Below the pieces are notes generated by a model, which saw only the letters and a program-made list of their open reading frames with translations, was not told the origin of the DNA and made no database searches. The position numbers and the translations under genes were made by a program. From Piscicola geometra (lineage: Eukaryota > Annelida > Clitellata > Hirudinida > Piscicolidae): DNA of 64,000 bases. Where the stretch lies: positions 3,148,420 through 3,212,419 of the forward strand of contig OX030961.1 in the NCBI GenBank assembly GCA_943735955.1. The letters run 5' to 3'. Below, piece by piece: positions 1 through 20,855 of this stretch (its first letter is position 1; each line of letters begins with the position of its first letter).

Positions 1-345
1 ATGATGATGGTGGTGGTGGTGATGGTGATGACGATTGCGGTGGTGATGGTGGTGACGATGGTGGTGGTGGTGATGATGTGGGTGGGGTGGTGATTGCGGT
101 GATGATGATGGTGGTGATGATGATGATGGCGGTGGTAGTGGTGGTGATGATGATGACGATAGTGGTGGTGGTGATGATGATGGTGGTGATGATGATGATG
201 GCGGTGATGATGATGGTGGTGATGATGATGATGGCGGTGATGATGATGGTGGTGATGATGATGATGGCGGTGATGATGATGGTGGTGATGATGATGATCA
301 TGGTCATGATCACGATGAAAATGATGAGGATGATAATGATTGTAT
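1..345. repeat. GAT/GGT trinucleotide microsatellite
   Basis: Degenerate GATGAT/GGTGGT triplets, with a higher-order block of about 27 bp repeated near 180-290. It lies immediately upstream of the first recognisable KDM5 exon (381) and is best read as intronic. The long Met/Val frame through it is a translation artefact. Confidence 0.9.
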
Positions 346-380
346 AAATTCTAAATCAATGTAGCGCTTCACCATTACAG

Positions 381-3300
381 AGACAAGAGATACAGCTACG
401 AGGAGCTTTGGCAGTGCTGTTGGCGGCTGCAGAGGCTGCCATGCAGAACCAGCACCTATCCTGCCATACAGGTCAGCCAACCATTGTTTGCCGTCTCATA
501 TATATAGGTCAATGCATATATATATATATATATATATATATGGTATTCCAGGGTTATATGAATAATTAAACAACGAATTAGGTAAATACTGAGAAATATT
601 AGTTTTTGATGAATGTATTTATAGTTCATTAAATTATTTATATATATTTACGTAAGTAATAAAGGAATGTCTATATCGGACATTAAAGAGGTAAACAGGT
701 CATGCGACAAATGCAACTCACACAGGAGAGACTCAAGCAAACAAATACTTTCATCCGTCACGTCAAGAAGCTCTTTAAGGCCTCTTCGTTTCCATTGCCA
801 TCATCATCACTACTACCACCAGTATCATCATCACTACTACCACCAGTATCATCATCACTACTACCACCAGTATCATTATCATCCGAAGCCCCTGTCACAC
901 TCCCACAAGCTCCCACCACACCACCACAAGTGATCACCACACCATCACCACAAGCTTCCACCACACCACCATTGACGCCTCACCTGCTACCTCCGCTCAA
1001 AGAGGTGGAGGATTTGGTAATGATGGCAGACTCCTTGAGCGGTGTTGACCTGCTCCAGAAGGATGATCTCAGTGCAGTAGGTGGTGTGTAGTGGTGTGTA
1101 GTGGTGTGTAGTGGTGTGAAGATGAGTGGTGTGAGTGAGTAGATTAATGCTGGCAAGATTGTGTGTTTTGGCTTGTGTGGCGTGGCTTTTGGGAGGAGGT
1201 AAAAATACTAATTTCCGCACACTTCTTCAATAACCCACAGTACTACAACCAAAGATTATGGATCGATAAAGTGACCCAATTCACCTCCTCTTTCCCCTCC
1301 TCTTCCTCCCCATTTTCCACCACTCCCAACGGACTAGACGCGATCAGGAAGCTATTAAAACAAGGAAAGAAATGTTTGAAGGGAGACTTCAAGTCGCTGT
1401 CTGCGAGTCCGCTCTTCTGGCTGCTGATGAGGTGCCTCAGTCGGCTGGAGGAGATGGAGGCGTCTGTGGTCGCCTTCGATGAGGAGCTTGCTTCGGTGCT
1501 CAGAAAGGGGTGAGTGTCTTTGTGGCATTGTGAGTGTCTTTGTGGCATTGTGAGTGTCTTTGTGGCATTGTGAGTGTCTTTGTGGCATTGTGAGTGTCTT
1601 TGTGGCATTGTGAGTGTCTTTGTGGCATTGTGAGTGTCTTTGTGGCATTGTGAGTGTCTTTGTGGCATTGTGAGTGTCTTTGTGGCATTGTGAGTGTCTT
1701 TGTGGCATTGTGAGTGTCTTTGTGGCATTGTGAGTGTCTTTGTGGCATTGTGAGTGTCTTTTTGGAGACTTTATCGGTCGTTTGATTTTTCTTATTTTGT
1801 TGATGACGAAGCACTTCAACTGCTTGACGGTGACTCCTGCTTTAAGCGATGAAGCAACTTAAATTACAATTATGTCACCACAACATCTAAATACATGCTT
1901 TTAGAAATACGACATTTCAGCCTCTATTTTCCAACCACCTAGTTCTAACAACTATAAACACTAACCACATTCCAACTTACAACCAACCATTCTAATCGCA
2001 ACACAGCAACCACAGGAGCGTCTCAGAGCTGCAGCAGCTGCTGGCTCGAGGCCACTCTTGCAGCCACAAGCACCAAATTATCAGCGCCATTGCCGACGCT
2101 CAAGTCTGGAGTGAGCAGTGCCAATTACTGCTGGTATGGGTTGTTGATTCGATTAATATATAATAATAATAAAATTAATATTAATAATAATAAAATTAAT
2201 ATTAATAATAATAAATTTTAAATTAAAATTTTAATATTTATATAATGAATATTCACAAATATTCACAAATTCACTACAACTACTACTATCATCCCATTGA
2301 ACCACCAATAGAGTGCGCGGCCGTCCACTTTCCTGCACACGGCGAAATCTCATTGGTTGGCTGGCAAGTCCATCCCCGTTGTCATGGAGGGCTTTGACGA
2401 ATTAGAAAGAGAGATTCAAAATACTGAACGCTGGTTGGACGAGCTGGCTGAGACTTTCTTGAAGCCGGAAGCTTTTAAGATTGATCTGCTGGAGGTTTCT
2501 GTGACGTAATATATCATCATCATCGTGATTATTATCACCACTTCCACTATCATCATCATCACACCACGATCATTATCATCATCATAGTCACCACCACCAT
2601 CATCATCATACTCACCACCACGATCATCATCATCACCACCACGATCATTATCATCATCACCACTACCATCATCATCATCATCACCACCACAACGAAGGCA
2701 CTAGCTCCCAGATGCAACCTTCTGGAACGTAACCTAAAGGGCAGCAACAACAACAACAACAACAAGAGCAGGAGGAAGAAGAAGAAGACCTTTCCATACG
2801 ACCTCTGCGACAAGAAGGATCTGCAAGCTGTGGTGCGAGCGCCAATGGATGACTATTTCATACATTGCAGTTACCGTGGCCATTCTACGTAGCCGTCATG
2901 AACGCGTCACTTTGACCACCACTACACGACAGTCAGTCGCGCTTCAAGCACAACCACTGCCACTGCAGTATGAGCACTAAGCCATAACCACGCAACAACC
3001 ACAACCACGCCACCAACAGGACCACACCACATCGCCAACAGGACGCGAGCATCAAGAGCGCAGAAGAGAGGGAGGCTGAGGAGATGGTCAAGTTGACGAA
3101 ACTGAATTCATCGAAGGCCGACTTCAAAGACTCGCTCTACTGCTGCTGCAAGCGACACAAAGAAGCAGGCATGCTGCAGTGTCGCCTCTGTCTCGACCTC
3201 TTCCATGGTGAGGTGGTGTGGCTTGATTGTTTGCTTCGGTAGGTGATTGTTTGTTAAGGTGGAAATAAAAAAGGAAATATGTGGAATACATTTTAATTGA

Positions 3301-4152
3301 TTAATTGATTGATTGATTGATTACTTAATGTATTACCACGTAGATGATTGTGTGTCTGCGCTCAGCAAGAAAGAGACTCCAACAAGCGAGAACTCCGGTC
3401 TTCCCACCACCACTGATGCTGCAGCAACTGTCACCAACGCCATCTCTTCATCCAACAGTGCATGCAAGTTCTTGTGTCCAGGCTGTCAGAGAAGCGCCCG
3501 ACCCAGCCTGCAGCGACTACAGCAACTGTTCAGTCACTCTCAAGGCCTGAAACTCACCAGCGTGGAAGGCCATCTTCTCAAACATCTTCTCGACCGCTGT
3601 AACGCTTGGATGAGCACCCTCGAGCGCATCAACACCACCGCCACTTCAACAGGCGTCATCGGCAAACTTCCCATCGTCGTCGATGCCCTCGAAGAAGCTG
3701 TATGCGTCACCACCGAGCAAGGCCGCGTCTCTAGGGTCGCCAACAAAGGCATGTACCCATTGGATGCCATGGAGAGTGAGGCGTGCCAGGGAATCAGTGA
3801 TGTGCGTGCCCTGCTGAATGCCAACAACGCTGCCAGACTCTTCCTCACCAACCACAACAGCATCCTCGTGCACCTAGAACGGTGCTTTCCCTTTTTCTTC
3901 TCACTTTATTTATTTGATTTATTTATTAGAAGTGTTTGTTTACTATTTAATATATTTATTATTTAATTAGTTTTATTTATTTATTTGTAGTGCATTACAG
4001 AACTTCTCATATAATATGATAAATGCCATCATCATCGATGCTTCAGCAGTATTATTATTATCATTATTATTTGTTTCACTCATCATCATCACCATCATCA
4101 TCACCACCACCATCACTATCATCATCACCATCATCATCATCACCATCATCAC

Positions 4153-4184
<32 letters not shown>

Positions 4185-6698
4185 CCATCATCAGCCTCCA
4201 GCAGAGCGGGGACATGCTGGAGGCGTGCATGCCAGAGCAGGATCACGTGAGCAGTCTGGTGCAGCAGTTCAGCAAGATGAGGGCCTTGCTGCAGGTACTT
4301 CATGCCTACATTTTCTTTTCATTTTAACATTTATTTTTAAAACTATTTTTAGATTAGTTAAATGAATTTTCTTAAGGCTTATTTTTTCAAATTCATTTTT
4401 TATTATTTTAATTTTTTTTCAAATGGATGCTCTTTCTTTTAAAATTCATAAACAAATTATTATTTTTCGTTTATAAAGGTTTTTAAATCTATAAATTTAA
4501 TTATATGCTTTTTTTCATAACTCGTTGGTTTTGAAGCCCGTCAGATTTTACACCCCAATTACAGAACTAATTATTAATTTGTGTTGTATCTTATCAAGTA
4601 AGAAGTTTGACCTATTCACAATTACCCAATTAATTGAATCTCCTTTTATTCACAGAGAAGTGAGAAGCTTTATAATGGCACATTTAAATTTCTATTCTCT
4701 TCTGCCACTGCCAGAGGAGCGAGGAGGTTCTGGAGGGGTGGAGGCAGACGAACGAAGGTCAAGCGGGCGAAGGTCGCACGGAAAGGAGGTCGAAGTACAA
4801 GCAGACGTTGCACACGCTGGACGATTCGTTCGAAGACGACCACCAATTGAAGAGGAAGAGGAGGAGGATTAAGAATCCTAAATACGCCCTCAGTCCTGTC
4901 CGTAACAAGTACTCCAAGAAGGCACTCAGAAAGCACGCAGAAGATGTATATAGCGGTGCTGATGATGATGCTGGTGGTGGTGGTGCTGATGGTAGTACTG
5001 GTGGTGGTGTTGGTGGTGGTAGTAGTAGTAGTGGCGGTGGTGGTGGTGGTAACTTATCTAGTATCGAAGGTATGAAGTCTCCAAAATCTAGCAAGTTCCA
5101 AACGTCAACACAGCTGCTGGAGAATATAATCAGTCGCAACCTCAGCTTCAACAACAACAACAACAACCCTAACGAACATATGTATCAAGATGATATTTCG
5201 CATAATAACAACAACAACATCAACAATAATAATAATAATACGCATTATATCATCAATAACCAGAATGCTTTCAATACTCAAAGATATTTCAATAATAATA
5301 ATAATAATAATAGTATTAATAATAATGATAATAATAACTTTAAAATACCATCAAAAATGTATATAGAATACAAAAACAACAACAACTACAACAACACTTT
5401 CATCAACAACAACAGTGCTGTGAACTATATAAACAACAACGGCAAGTACGTTATTCACAACAACAACAACTACAACAATAACTACAATATCAACAACTGC
5501 AATACATTTCTTAGTCAGTCTGATGCCAAAATCGCCAGGCCTAAGAAGAAGATTATCATTTTGAGCAAAAAGAGCACAACTACTGCCACTACTACTGCCA
5601 CTGCCACTACTGCTGCTACAGCTACTACTACTTCTACTACTAACACTGTTTCTGATAGTTTCGCTGCTGCTAGTGTTGTTAGCAACACCAGTAGCAACAG
5701 CAATTTTATTATTACTGCTAACAACAACAACAACAACAGCAACAACAATATTATCAATACAACACATTATAACTGCAATTCTAGAAGGATAACCATTATC
5801 ACTAACAAAAACCAAAACAACAACAATAATCAAGGCAACAACAACAACCTTAGCAACCCCCTCAGTATTCCATCTCAAGCAACCAGCCTCAACTCAGGCA
5901 GCAAGAACGCCTTCATCGCCAAGGTCTTGAAGATCGCCAATTCAGGCAAAAACATCAATAACAACAACAACAACAGTAACAACAGTTCTAGTAACAACAC
6001 TATCAACCGAAACTGTAACAGCATTATCAATAACAACAACAACATTAATAATAACAACAGTACCATTACAGATTTCTCCCGCTTCAGTAAGTATCATCTC
6101 CCACAAATGAACAGTAATCGAGGCAACAATGCCGCTGATGACGATGCAGATAAGAGTAATTTTAACGAAGATGGTACTAACAGAGGCGCTTGTGTCTCGG
6201 TAGCAGACCGTTCCACGTCTGCTGTGGAGATTCCACCACCACAGGTTGCCGATCAGAAGTCCATGTTGGCCGCTGGAAAGCAACAACAGCAAGAAGCTTT
6301 CAGCTGCGCAAGTTTAAACGATGCCGCTGCTGCTGCTGCTGATGATGATGTTGTGGTGGCGAATGATGATGAAGTCTGCTCCATAAGCAACTGCACAAGA
6401 CCAACTGGTAAGTTAGATTATTATTTATATAAGATATTATTTAAATATCAAAAGTATTTCACGGTTTAGAAAAATATAGGATATTTTTTTCTTGACATTT
6501 CTTCCATTTTAATCATAATCATTATTGCTTTTTCCATGCCCTATTTCAACCATTACACGCACACTTCAACTCTCAGGCAACGTCAGCTGGGTTCAGTGTG
6601 ACGGATGTCAGAAGTGGTACCACGTGGTGTGTCTGGGCGTGAAGCTGGAAGAGCTGAAGAGACTCAGTCACTTCATCTGCCCCGTCTGTCAAGACTAA
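381..6698 (+). CDS. KDM5: KDM5-family histone H3K4 demethylase, 3' part (PLU-1, PHD2, PHD3)
   Basis: C-terminal part of a lysine demethylase 5 protein, a nuclear enzyme removing methyl groups from H3K4. The JmjN, ARID, PHD1 and JmjC parts lie left of the window. Exons: 381-471, 699-1076, 1241-1509, 2016-2133, 2312-2494, 2698-about 2888 (end uncertain), 3042-3207, 3344-3881, 4195-4294, 4715-6407, 6577-6698 (TAA). The first exons give the PLU-1 helical region (EELWQCCWRLQRLPC; a LLEALAPRC junction matching the family LLEVLCPRC). PHD2 spans 3042-3881 (CCCKRH...CRLC...FH; LCPGCQR). Exon 4715-6407 starts with a basic Lys/Arg stretch and then holds about 400 residues of Asn, Gly, Ser and Thr runs absent from human KDM5A. 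The last exon completes PHD3 (WVQCDGCQKWYH). A poly(A) signal AATAAA lies at 6764. MRPL40 follows 242 bp downstream on the same strand. Confidence 0.9.
1510..1765. repeat. 20-bp minisatellite of 5' splice sites in a KDM5 intron
   Basis: Thirteen copies of a near-perfect 20-bp unit start with GTGAGT at 1510, 1530 and so on to 1750. The first copy is the real donor of the exon ending at 1509. Copies are almost identical, so the expansion is recent. Confidence 0.95.
2513..2692. repeat. ATC/ACC triplet repeat in a KDM5 intron
   Basis: Mixed ATC, ACC and ACT triplets fill the short intron between the exons ending at 2494 and starting at 2698. The repeat runs into the acceptor, replacing a normal polypyrimidine tract. 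Confidence 0.85.
4080..4194. repeat. (CAT/CAC)n repeat forming a KDM5 acceptor
   Basis: CAT/CAC triplets run up to the acceptor CATCAG at 4194, directly before exon 4195-4294. The repeat supplies both the pyrimidine context and the AG. Confidence 0.85.
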
Positions 6699-6763
6699 CT
6701 GAAAAGAACCTCTTTTTGTTTTTATAGTTAAATCTCAAATGTGTTTAAAATATAAGCTTTTTG

Positions 6764-6769
6764 AATAAA
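6764..6769 (+). terminator. KDM5 polyadenylation signal
   Basis: AATAAA 66 bp after the KDM5 stop codon and 171 bp before the MRPL40 start codon. Confidence 0.7.
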
Positions 6770-6940
6770 CAAAAAAATTGTTTCTTTGTTTTTCAAAACA
6801 TAATTATATTGTATTTTTTTCAAACGGAAGGCATACGAATTTATAGTTTATAATTTGTATATTTAGTAACTTCATTTTAGTTTAAATTCGCTTTTAAATG
6901 AGATTTTAATATTGTTCATTTTGGCCCTTGAACTCTTATT

Positions 6941-8160
6941 ATGAACTTAATAAGGAAAGTTTCTGCACCGTTTTCAGGATTGAGGTAAAATAGAAAAATT
7001 TAATTATTTCAATTTCAGATTCTAAATTTTAGAGTTTCACTTGAAGAACTGAGCGCTCAAAATAATCAAAACTATAAAAGCTATGAATTATTAACGTTTT
7101 ACTTTAAATGCTGTGCAGTCATTAAATGTGTAATAAACTGTTAATCAATCACCAGCAGCTTCTTGAATCGTGTGCAGAAAAACAACATTTTCACCCAATC
7201 AAATCCTCTCTACTTCAAGCTTACTGATCAATTATGGTCAGATAATGGCTTGGTTGTTTTAAAATTATTATTCAATAAATAGTAAAATTAGCATCCCTTA
7301 GCTATTATCTTAACACAGTGGTGAGCCGTTGAAGAAGAAAAAGAAGATAGACCCTGGTTTGATAATACAAAAAGAAGTGAAAAAGCAGAGAAAGCTAGAG
7401 AAGGAGATTAGAAAGCTGGAAAGCAAGGGTCGTATTTTGAAGCCGATAGAGGAGTATGAAGTGAACAGGAACATTCTCAACACTCTCCAGTTAGTCTGAA
7501 TATAATCAATCATTATTTAAAATTATTTACAAAATATTTTCTATAATTTTGTCTCTGTAGCAAGAGAAAGAGAAAGCCAGAGAAGTTGAGTGATGAAGAG
7601 GTGGGCAGGAGGGCATGGCTGATGAAGAGATGGGCCAGGTATTGACACTTTTCCAATTACATTGAAGTTTTAGTTTATTCAAGAATAAAACCTGGTATTT
7701 AAAATCTCCCAACCTTTTCTAATCCTTACATAAGCAAGTGCACTGAAAGACGTTTCACCAACCACCTATTCCAGTTACAAGATGCATCAGTATGCAGTTC
7801 AGGATCGGAGGGTGGAGAGGTGCATTGCAGAGATGAACACCGCCCTGCAAGAGCTCAAGATGCATTCTCCACATCTCTACCAATTGGCGATCACTGTTTG
7901 TGCTATTCCATCAATAACTCATCTATTAGCCGTAAAGTGCCTGTATTTTCCGTGTTTCCACTAATTATAAATCTCCAAGACTTGCTAAGAAAATTATTCT
8001 TATGAGCTTATGCATGCCAATAATTTGAACATCTTTTCTCCAGTCTGACCAGAAGCTAATTCCCTTCCACTGCAAAGGGCCGCCCCTCACGCCTCCCATC
8101 CCCGACCACAGACCTCCCGACGGAGAATATATAGACACCACCAGGAAATTCGATAAATAA
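6941..8160 (+). CDS. MRPL40: Mitochondrial ribosomal protein L40
   Basis: Complete six-exon model: 6941-6984, 7159-7236 (or start 7156), 7319-7489, 7561-7638, 7775-7895, 8044-8160. The exons close in frame to 202 residues, against 206 in human MRPL40. It is a structural protein of the large subunit of the mitochondrial ribosome. The first exon gives a basic presequence-like start (MNLIRKVSAPF). Exon 3 carries GEPLKKKKKIDP, matching the human GEPLRKKKKVDP, followed by the KLEKEIRKLES helix. Exon 5 matches the EALEELQLESPKLH region, and the last exon gives the Pro-rich end TPPIPDHRPPDGEY. The poly(A) signal AATAAA overlaps the end of the gene at 8157. It sits in tandem behind KDM5 and converges with the NPHP3-like gene, whose stop is 231 bp away. 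Confidence 0.92.
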
Positions 8161-8391
8161 AAAGTTATTGCGTTTTTTAACCAATCTACAATTATATACT
8201 AATATCGTTCTCGTGTGCTTTGATACATGAAATAATACGCAAGGCAAATGTGGTATACAAATACTATGATTGGCATCATGATTGACTCTTATGAAATACG
8301 AAACAAAACTTCTAAAAAAGTTATAAAACATGATATGATGACGTAGAAAATGTAAATACAAACTTCAAATGCTTGCACCAAAACACCCACT

Positions 8392-16428
<8,037 letters not shown>

Positions 16429-17091
16429 ATAAATTTTATATTATACAACTATTTCTTTTATACAAATTTTTGTCTATAAGTAATAGTTGAAATCCCTGAG
16501 CATATTTAATGTTCAATAAAATAACATTTTAATAAGTATTTTTAAAAAAGAAAAGTAAATCGAAACCGAAAAAACCAAATCGAAACTAACATGATAATTG
16601 TTAACGATTACATTTGAATAATAATTATGAAATAATTCAACACTCACTTATTCATAAATTTTTTCTAATTTTAATAGATTTTAAAAGCAAAAGTTATGAA
16701 TAAATTAATAAATCGCATATATAGAGTTATTTTTAAAATTTTATAATGATATTTCTTCAGAGTAAAACAATTGAGCCTATTGAATAGACTATTGTAAAAC
16801 AATAATGTTTAGCAATATTTAATAAAAGTAAAACAATGAGAGGCAGTTTCAAAGAAAGGATTTTAGTTGCAAAGAACCAATAGCGATTTAAAAGTCTAAT
16901 AATCAAAATAATACAAAACATGAGTTTTCTAATAGTGTCAAAGTTCGATAAGCGAGAAAGGCGATTAGCTAATAAACATTTTAAAATTCTATAATTTAAA
17001 AACATTATTTGTTCAATTATTAATGGAATTTTTATTTTCAAAGCATTTTCTTCATAAAACAATACTCATTGCCAAAAGTTCATATCTCAGG
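16429..17091. promoter_or_regulatory. Divergent intergenic region, NPHP3-like / FPGS-1
   Basis: 663 bp between two start codons facing outward. It is AT-rich with no convincing ORF and must hold both promoters. No TATA box or motif can be placed with confidence. Confidence 0.4.
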
Positions 17092-20000
17092 ATGAGCACA
17101 CAATTACTCAAAACAGTCGACACGACCTACAAGGTTGTCTAGTGAACTTTTAAATGGTTCTTTAACCATCAGACACAAATAATAGCTATGAGCTCCTATA
17201 TATGCATGAATAATTCACAAAACAGGGTCTATAATAATAATAATGAAATTTATAATAGTTTAATAATTCATTTTTTCACAATAAACTTGCATTATGTGGG
17301 GAAAAAAATTTCTAATTAAAATTTAAGTTTTCTCTAATATAAGGCTTATAATATAAGCACTATAAAATGATCATTTTGTTTCCAGGAAGCAGTGACATTA
17401 TTGAACAGTCTGCAACCACTTGTGAGCCAGTACTCCCAGTTGAATGGAGAAAAGATGCGAGGTCTCATCGTACCAGAAACCATCAGGAATCTCAGCAGAC
17501 TGGGAATTGAGGTGTATGTTTTTGATGATCCTATTCAAAACTGTTTTATAATTTAGGAACTATACAATTAAGTTTTATTATTATTTTTTGCAGAGAGATG
17601 AGCTGAACAAGTTGAACGTGATCCACGTGAGTGGCACCAAGGGCAAGGGCTCCACATGCGCCTTCAGTGAGAGCATCCTCAGACACAAGGGCTACAGAAC
17701 TGGCTTCCTAAGGTCTGCCAACATGCACTCACATGCTGAAAGATTATTTTTAATGGCTAAACACCAATGGCTAATATAGAGCAGACATGTGAGCACACAC
17801 CACCCTTCCTCACAGCTCTCCACACATTGTAGAGGTTCGTGAGCGCATCCGTCTGAACGGCAAGCCGATCAGCAAGCAGAAGTTCACTGAATACTTTCTT
17901 ACCTGCTACGAGACCTTTTCCAAGTATCCCAAGGTTGTTACTTTAATCGATACTGCAACATTTTCAAGCTGCTTCTTTTGTGTGGGTGACAAAATAATTG
18001 TTCCGTCACCAGGAAGAGATGCCGAACTATGTACGCTTCCTGACTGTCATGTCGTACCTGGTCTTTCTGCGGGAGGAGGTGGATGTGGCGGTGGTGGAGG
18101 TTGGCTTGGGAGGCGAATACGACTCTACCAACGCCATCATGTAATCTTTTTGTCACTCATTGGAGTTGTGAATAGCGTGAAATACCATAATGGTGTTTTA
18201 CGCTAAGTCTTGTCACTCACACACTGCATCTAACTGTCGAATCACTCAATACTTTAACCCACTGATGCATTAACCTCACAAAGGAAGCCCACTGTGTGTG
18301 GCGTCAGTAGTCTGGGCTATGACCACACCGACTTGTTAGGCGACACGATGGCCAGCATTGCTTGGAACAAAGCTGGAATATTCAAGGTAGATGGAGGTTT
18401 TCAATAAAATTAATCACCTAATTAGTTAATTAAAATGAATTACTTTTTACCGAAATACATTCACTGCGTCAGGCAGGCACTCCAGCCGTCACAGTACCTC
18501 AGTGTGAAGAGGCCATGTCGGTGTTGGTGGCGCGTGCCAGAGAGAAGAGGGTAGGTATTTGTGGTGGTGTTTTTTGTTTTTTTGAATAGCAGGGTCATTG
18601 AATGCCTTTTATTTCTCGATCGTCTGCAGATTCCTCTCTACCTTTGCAGCCCTCTCCCCATCCCTCAATCCTCACTAGGCATCCAAGGTAACTTTTCGTT
18701 TCATGCGTGTTCGTCTTGACTACAATTTTTTCTTCGTTAAATTTCATATCGTGTTTGTGTTCAGTCGCTATTCGATTGATAAATTATAAAATCTCTCTCA
18801 ATTTTATTCTGATATATTTCCAAAAGATCAATTGTTTGGGCATTTTTGTTGAATAATCGTTTTTTAGCCTAAAACTCCCCTAAATTTTCGTGAGGACATT
18901 AAATTCATTTGCAAACTTTATCAATCTTTTTCTGAAAGTAATTCTGGATTACTGATAGAGCACCAATATTTTCTTTTAGTTAAATAAAAAACTTGCAATA
19001 ACTAGCACATAATCAGTTCTTATTCATGATTGAACAGACATGCCTTTCTACCCACTTCATAAAATTAAGATTAACTTCCGTTCACCGTTCACTTCGACCT
19101 TGCCGTCATGAAGGTCAAGTGCAAGTTTTGAACGCCTCGCTGGCTCTCCAGCTCACTGCCATCTGGCTCCAGCGCCACTCTAAAGGTTCTTCACTTCTTC
19201 AAATCCAGTTATGGTTTCATGAGATTAAGAGTCCAGTTTCGCACGAGAATTTGCATTTTTTATTTAATTTATCGATGTATTTTTATATGCGGGAAGTTAC
19301 ACTCAGAAGTTCGCACGTTCCAATAATCAAATATTAATCAATCACGCGCCACAAGAATGGTCTAGAAACACGTAGTCATCTTCTTTCATCACCACTCACA
19401 GACACTTGCGGCTCAGACACCACTGCAAGATCTTCTCCGCACCTGCCAATCGACTGCCCCTCTATCTCACTCACGCCAGACCTCCTTCTAGGTTCATCGA
19501 GTCTCAATCGCTCGCTCTTGCATATTTTGTGTCCTATAATAAAATCACCATTTTCATCATAAATTGGTAGCTGAGCGTGTAACGACTCGGTTTGACCAAC
19601 GGTTGGTCTTAGGTTCGACTTTTGCCCTAGCGCTTCAGTTGCGTGCCTGGTCACTATATAAAATTTTTATTTATTTTATTTTCATCATAGGCTTGTCGAA
19701 CTGCTCTTGGCCGGGCAGGTGTCAAACAGTCAAATCTCCCGGTGTGACGTTCTACCTAGATGGAGCACACACTCAGGAAAGCATGCGGGTGAGTGCCTGT
19801 TGAAGCAGGTGTAGATACTGAAGATTGCAAATAAGTCTGTAGCGATGATGAGTAATTCTCACTCCTAAGGAAGCCTCGACGTGGTTCTATGGCGAGTGCT
19901 TGAAGGAAGCAGCCGCCCACAAGTACGTCTTTGCACTCTCGGCCGTCTCTTATTTATCAAGCTTTAATGTATCTTGAACTTCTAAAACAATTTCATGAAT

Positions 20001-20855
20001 GAGCTCTAACCACATGACGTTGACTGCACAGAGGCAGAGTGGTCAGGGTGTTGTTGTTCGCAGTGACGGGCTACCGAGACGCCAGTGCTCTTCTCAAGGA
20101 GCTGCTGGTGAGGCTTTGTTCACATCGACTGCACGGCACCACATTTAATCTGCCCGCATCAACCGATTATGAACTTGAATTTCAGATGCTCAACTTTGAC
20201 TACGCTCTCTTCACGCCTCCGATCACTTCATCTGTCAGACAGACCTCCGAAGGTAGTCGCTCAGGTGTCTGTCTGTTTCGTTGAAATGACTACGAGTTTG
20301 AATTAATAAAAAGAAATGTCTCAAACATTCTATTTAGCGTAAATTGTAGCAATAACTTATTTGAATTCAGACGTCAAGAAGAAGATGCTGTCAATTAAAT
20401 CGATGCTGCGAAGGTGCATTGACAGCAAACAACTGTGGCAGAACTGTCTGAAGCAGGCTGGTGACCAGGCAGCTGAGGAATGCACGAATAACTCACAGAA
20501 ACAAAACCCAAAATCAGATTTTTATGAAACAATCAGTGAAGATCTGCCGCCAATCGAGCTGCCTTCGCACCCGATCTCCCATCCACTCCCTGCTCCAGGC
20601 ACCATCTCATACGTGATGCCTTCCATCCAGGACAGTCTGGTGTGGCTGTGCAGCAACAGAGATGCTCGCTTGAGATACACTCCAGAAGAGGCTGCCAGGG
20701 CTGGCTTCAAGTTTGCATTCGAAAGTGCAGGGCATGTTGTCAATGGAAGCAGTGAGCAAGTGGGGTCAGAGGACTTGTTGGTGCAGGTTGTGTGCACTGG
20801 CAGTTTGTACTTGGTGGGAGGAGTGCTCAGCTTTTTAGGTCCTCCTGGAGACTGA
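17092..20855 (+). CDS. FPGS: Folylpolyglutamate synthase, copy 1
   Basis: Adds glutamates to folates using ATP, retaining folate in the cell. Fifteen exons: 17092-17133, 17386-17511, 17594-17712, 17816-17933, 18013-18140, 18284-18386, 18473-18550, 18630-18687, 19114-19185, 19402-19491, 19691-19788, 19870-19922, 20032-20107, 20186-20252, 20371-20855. They close in frame to 570 residues (human 587). The P-loop [11 protein letters not shown] is at about 67-77, followed by [45 protein letters not shown] and [11 protein letters not shown]. The human protein has Ile where this copy has Tyr before DHT; copy 2 keeps Ile. The C-terminal VTGSL...VGGVL motif is present as [12 protein letters not shown]. 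No mitochondrial presequence is evident, so a cytosolic form is inferred. The paralogue follows 2.2 kb downstream. Confidence 0.92.

Noticed and set aside
4525..4872. ORF overlapping the start of the KDM5 exon at 4715
   Set aside because: The frame that joins preceding KDM5 exons in phase (RSEEVLEGWRQTNEG) is different; this one is a shadow.
19376..19654. Minus-strand ORFs at 19.4 kb and at 25.1-25.5 kb
   Set aside because: Antisense of FPGS exon 10 in each copy; their parallel presence reflects the duplication.
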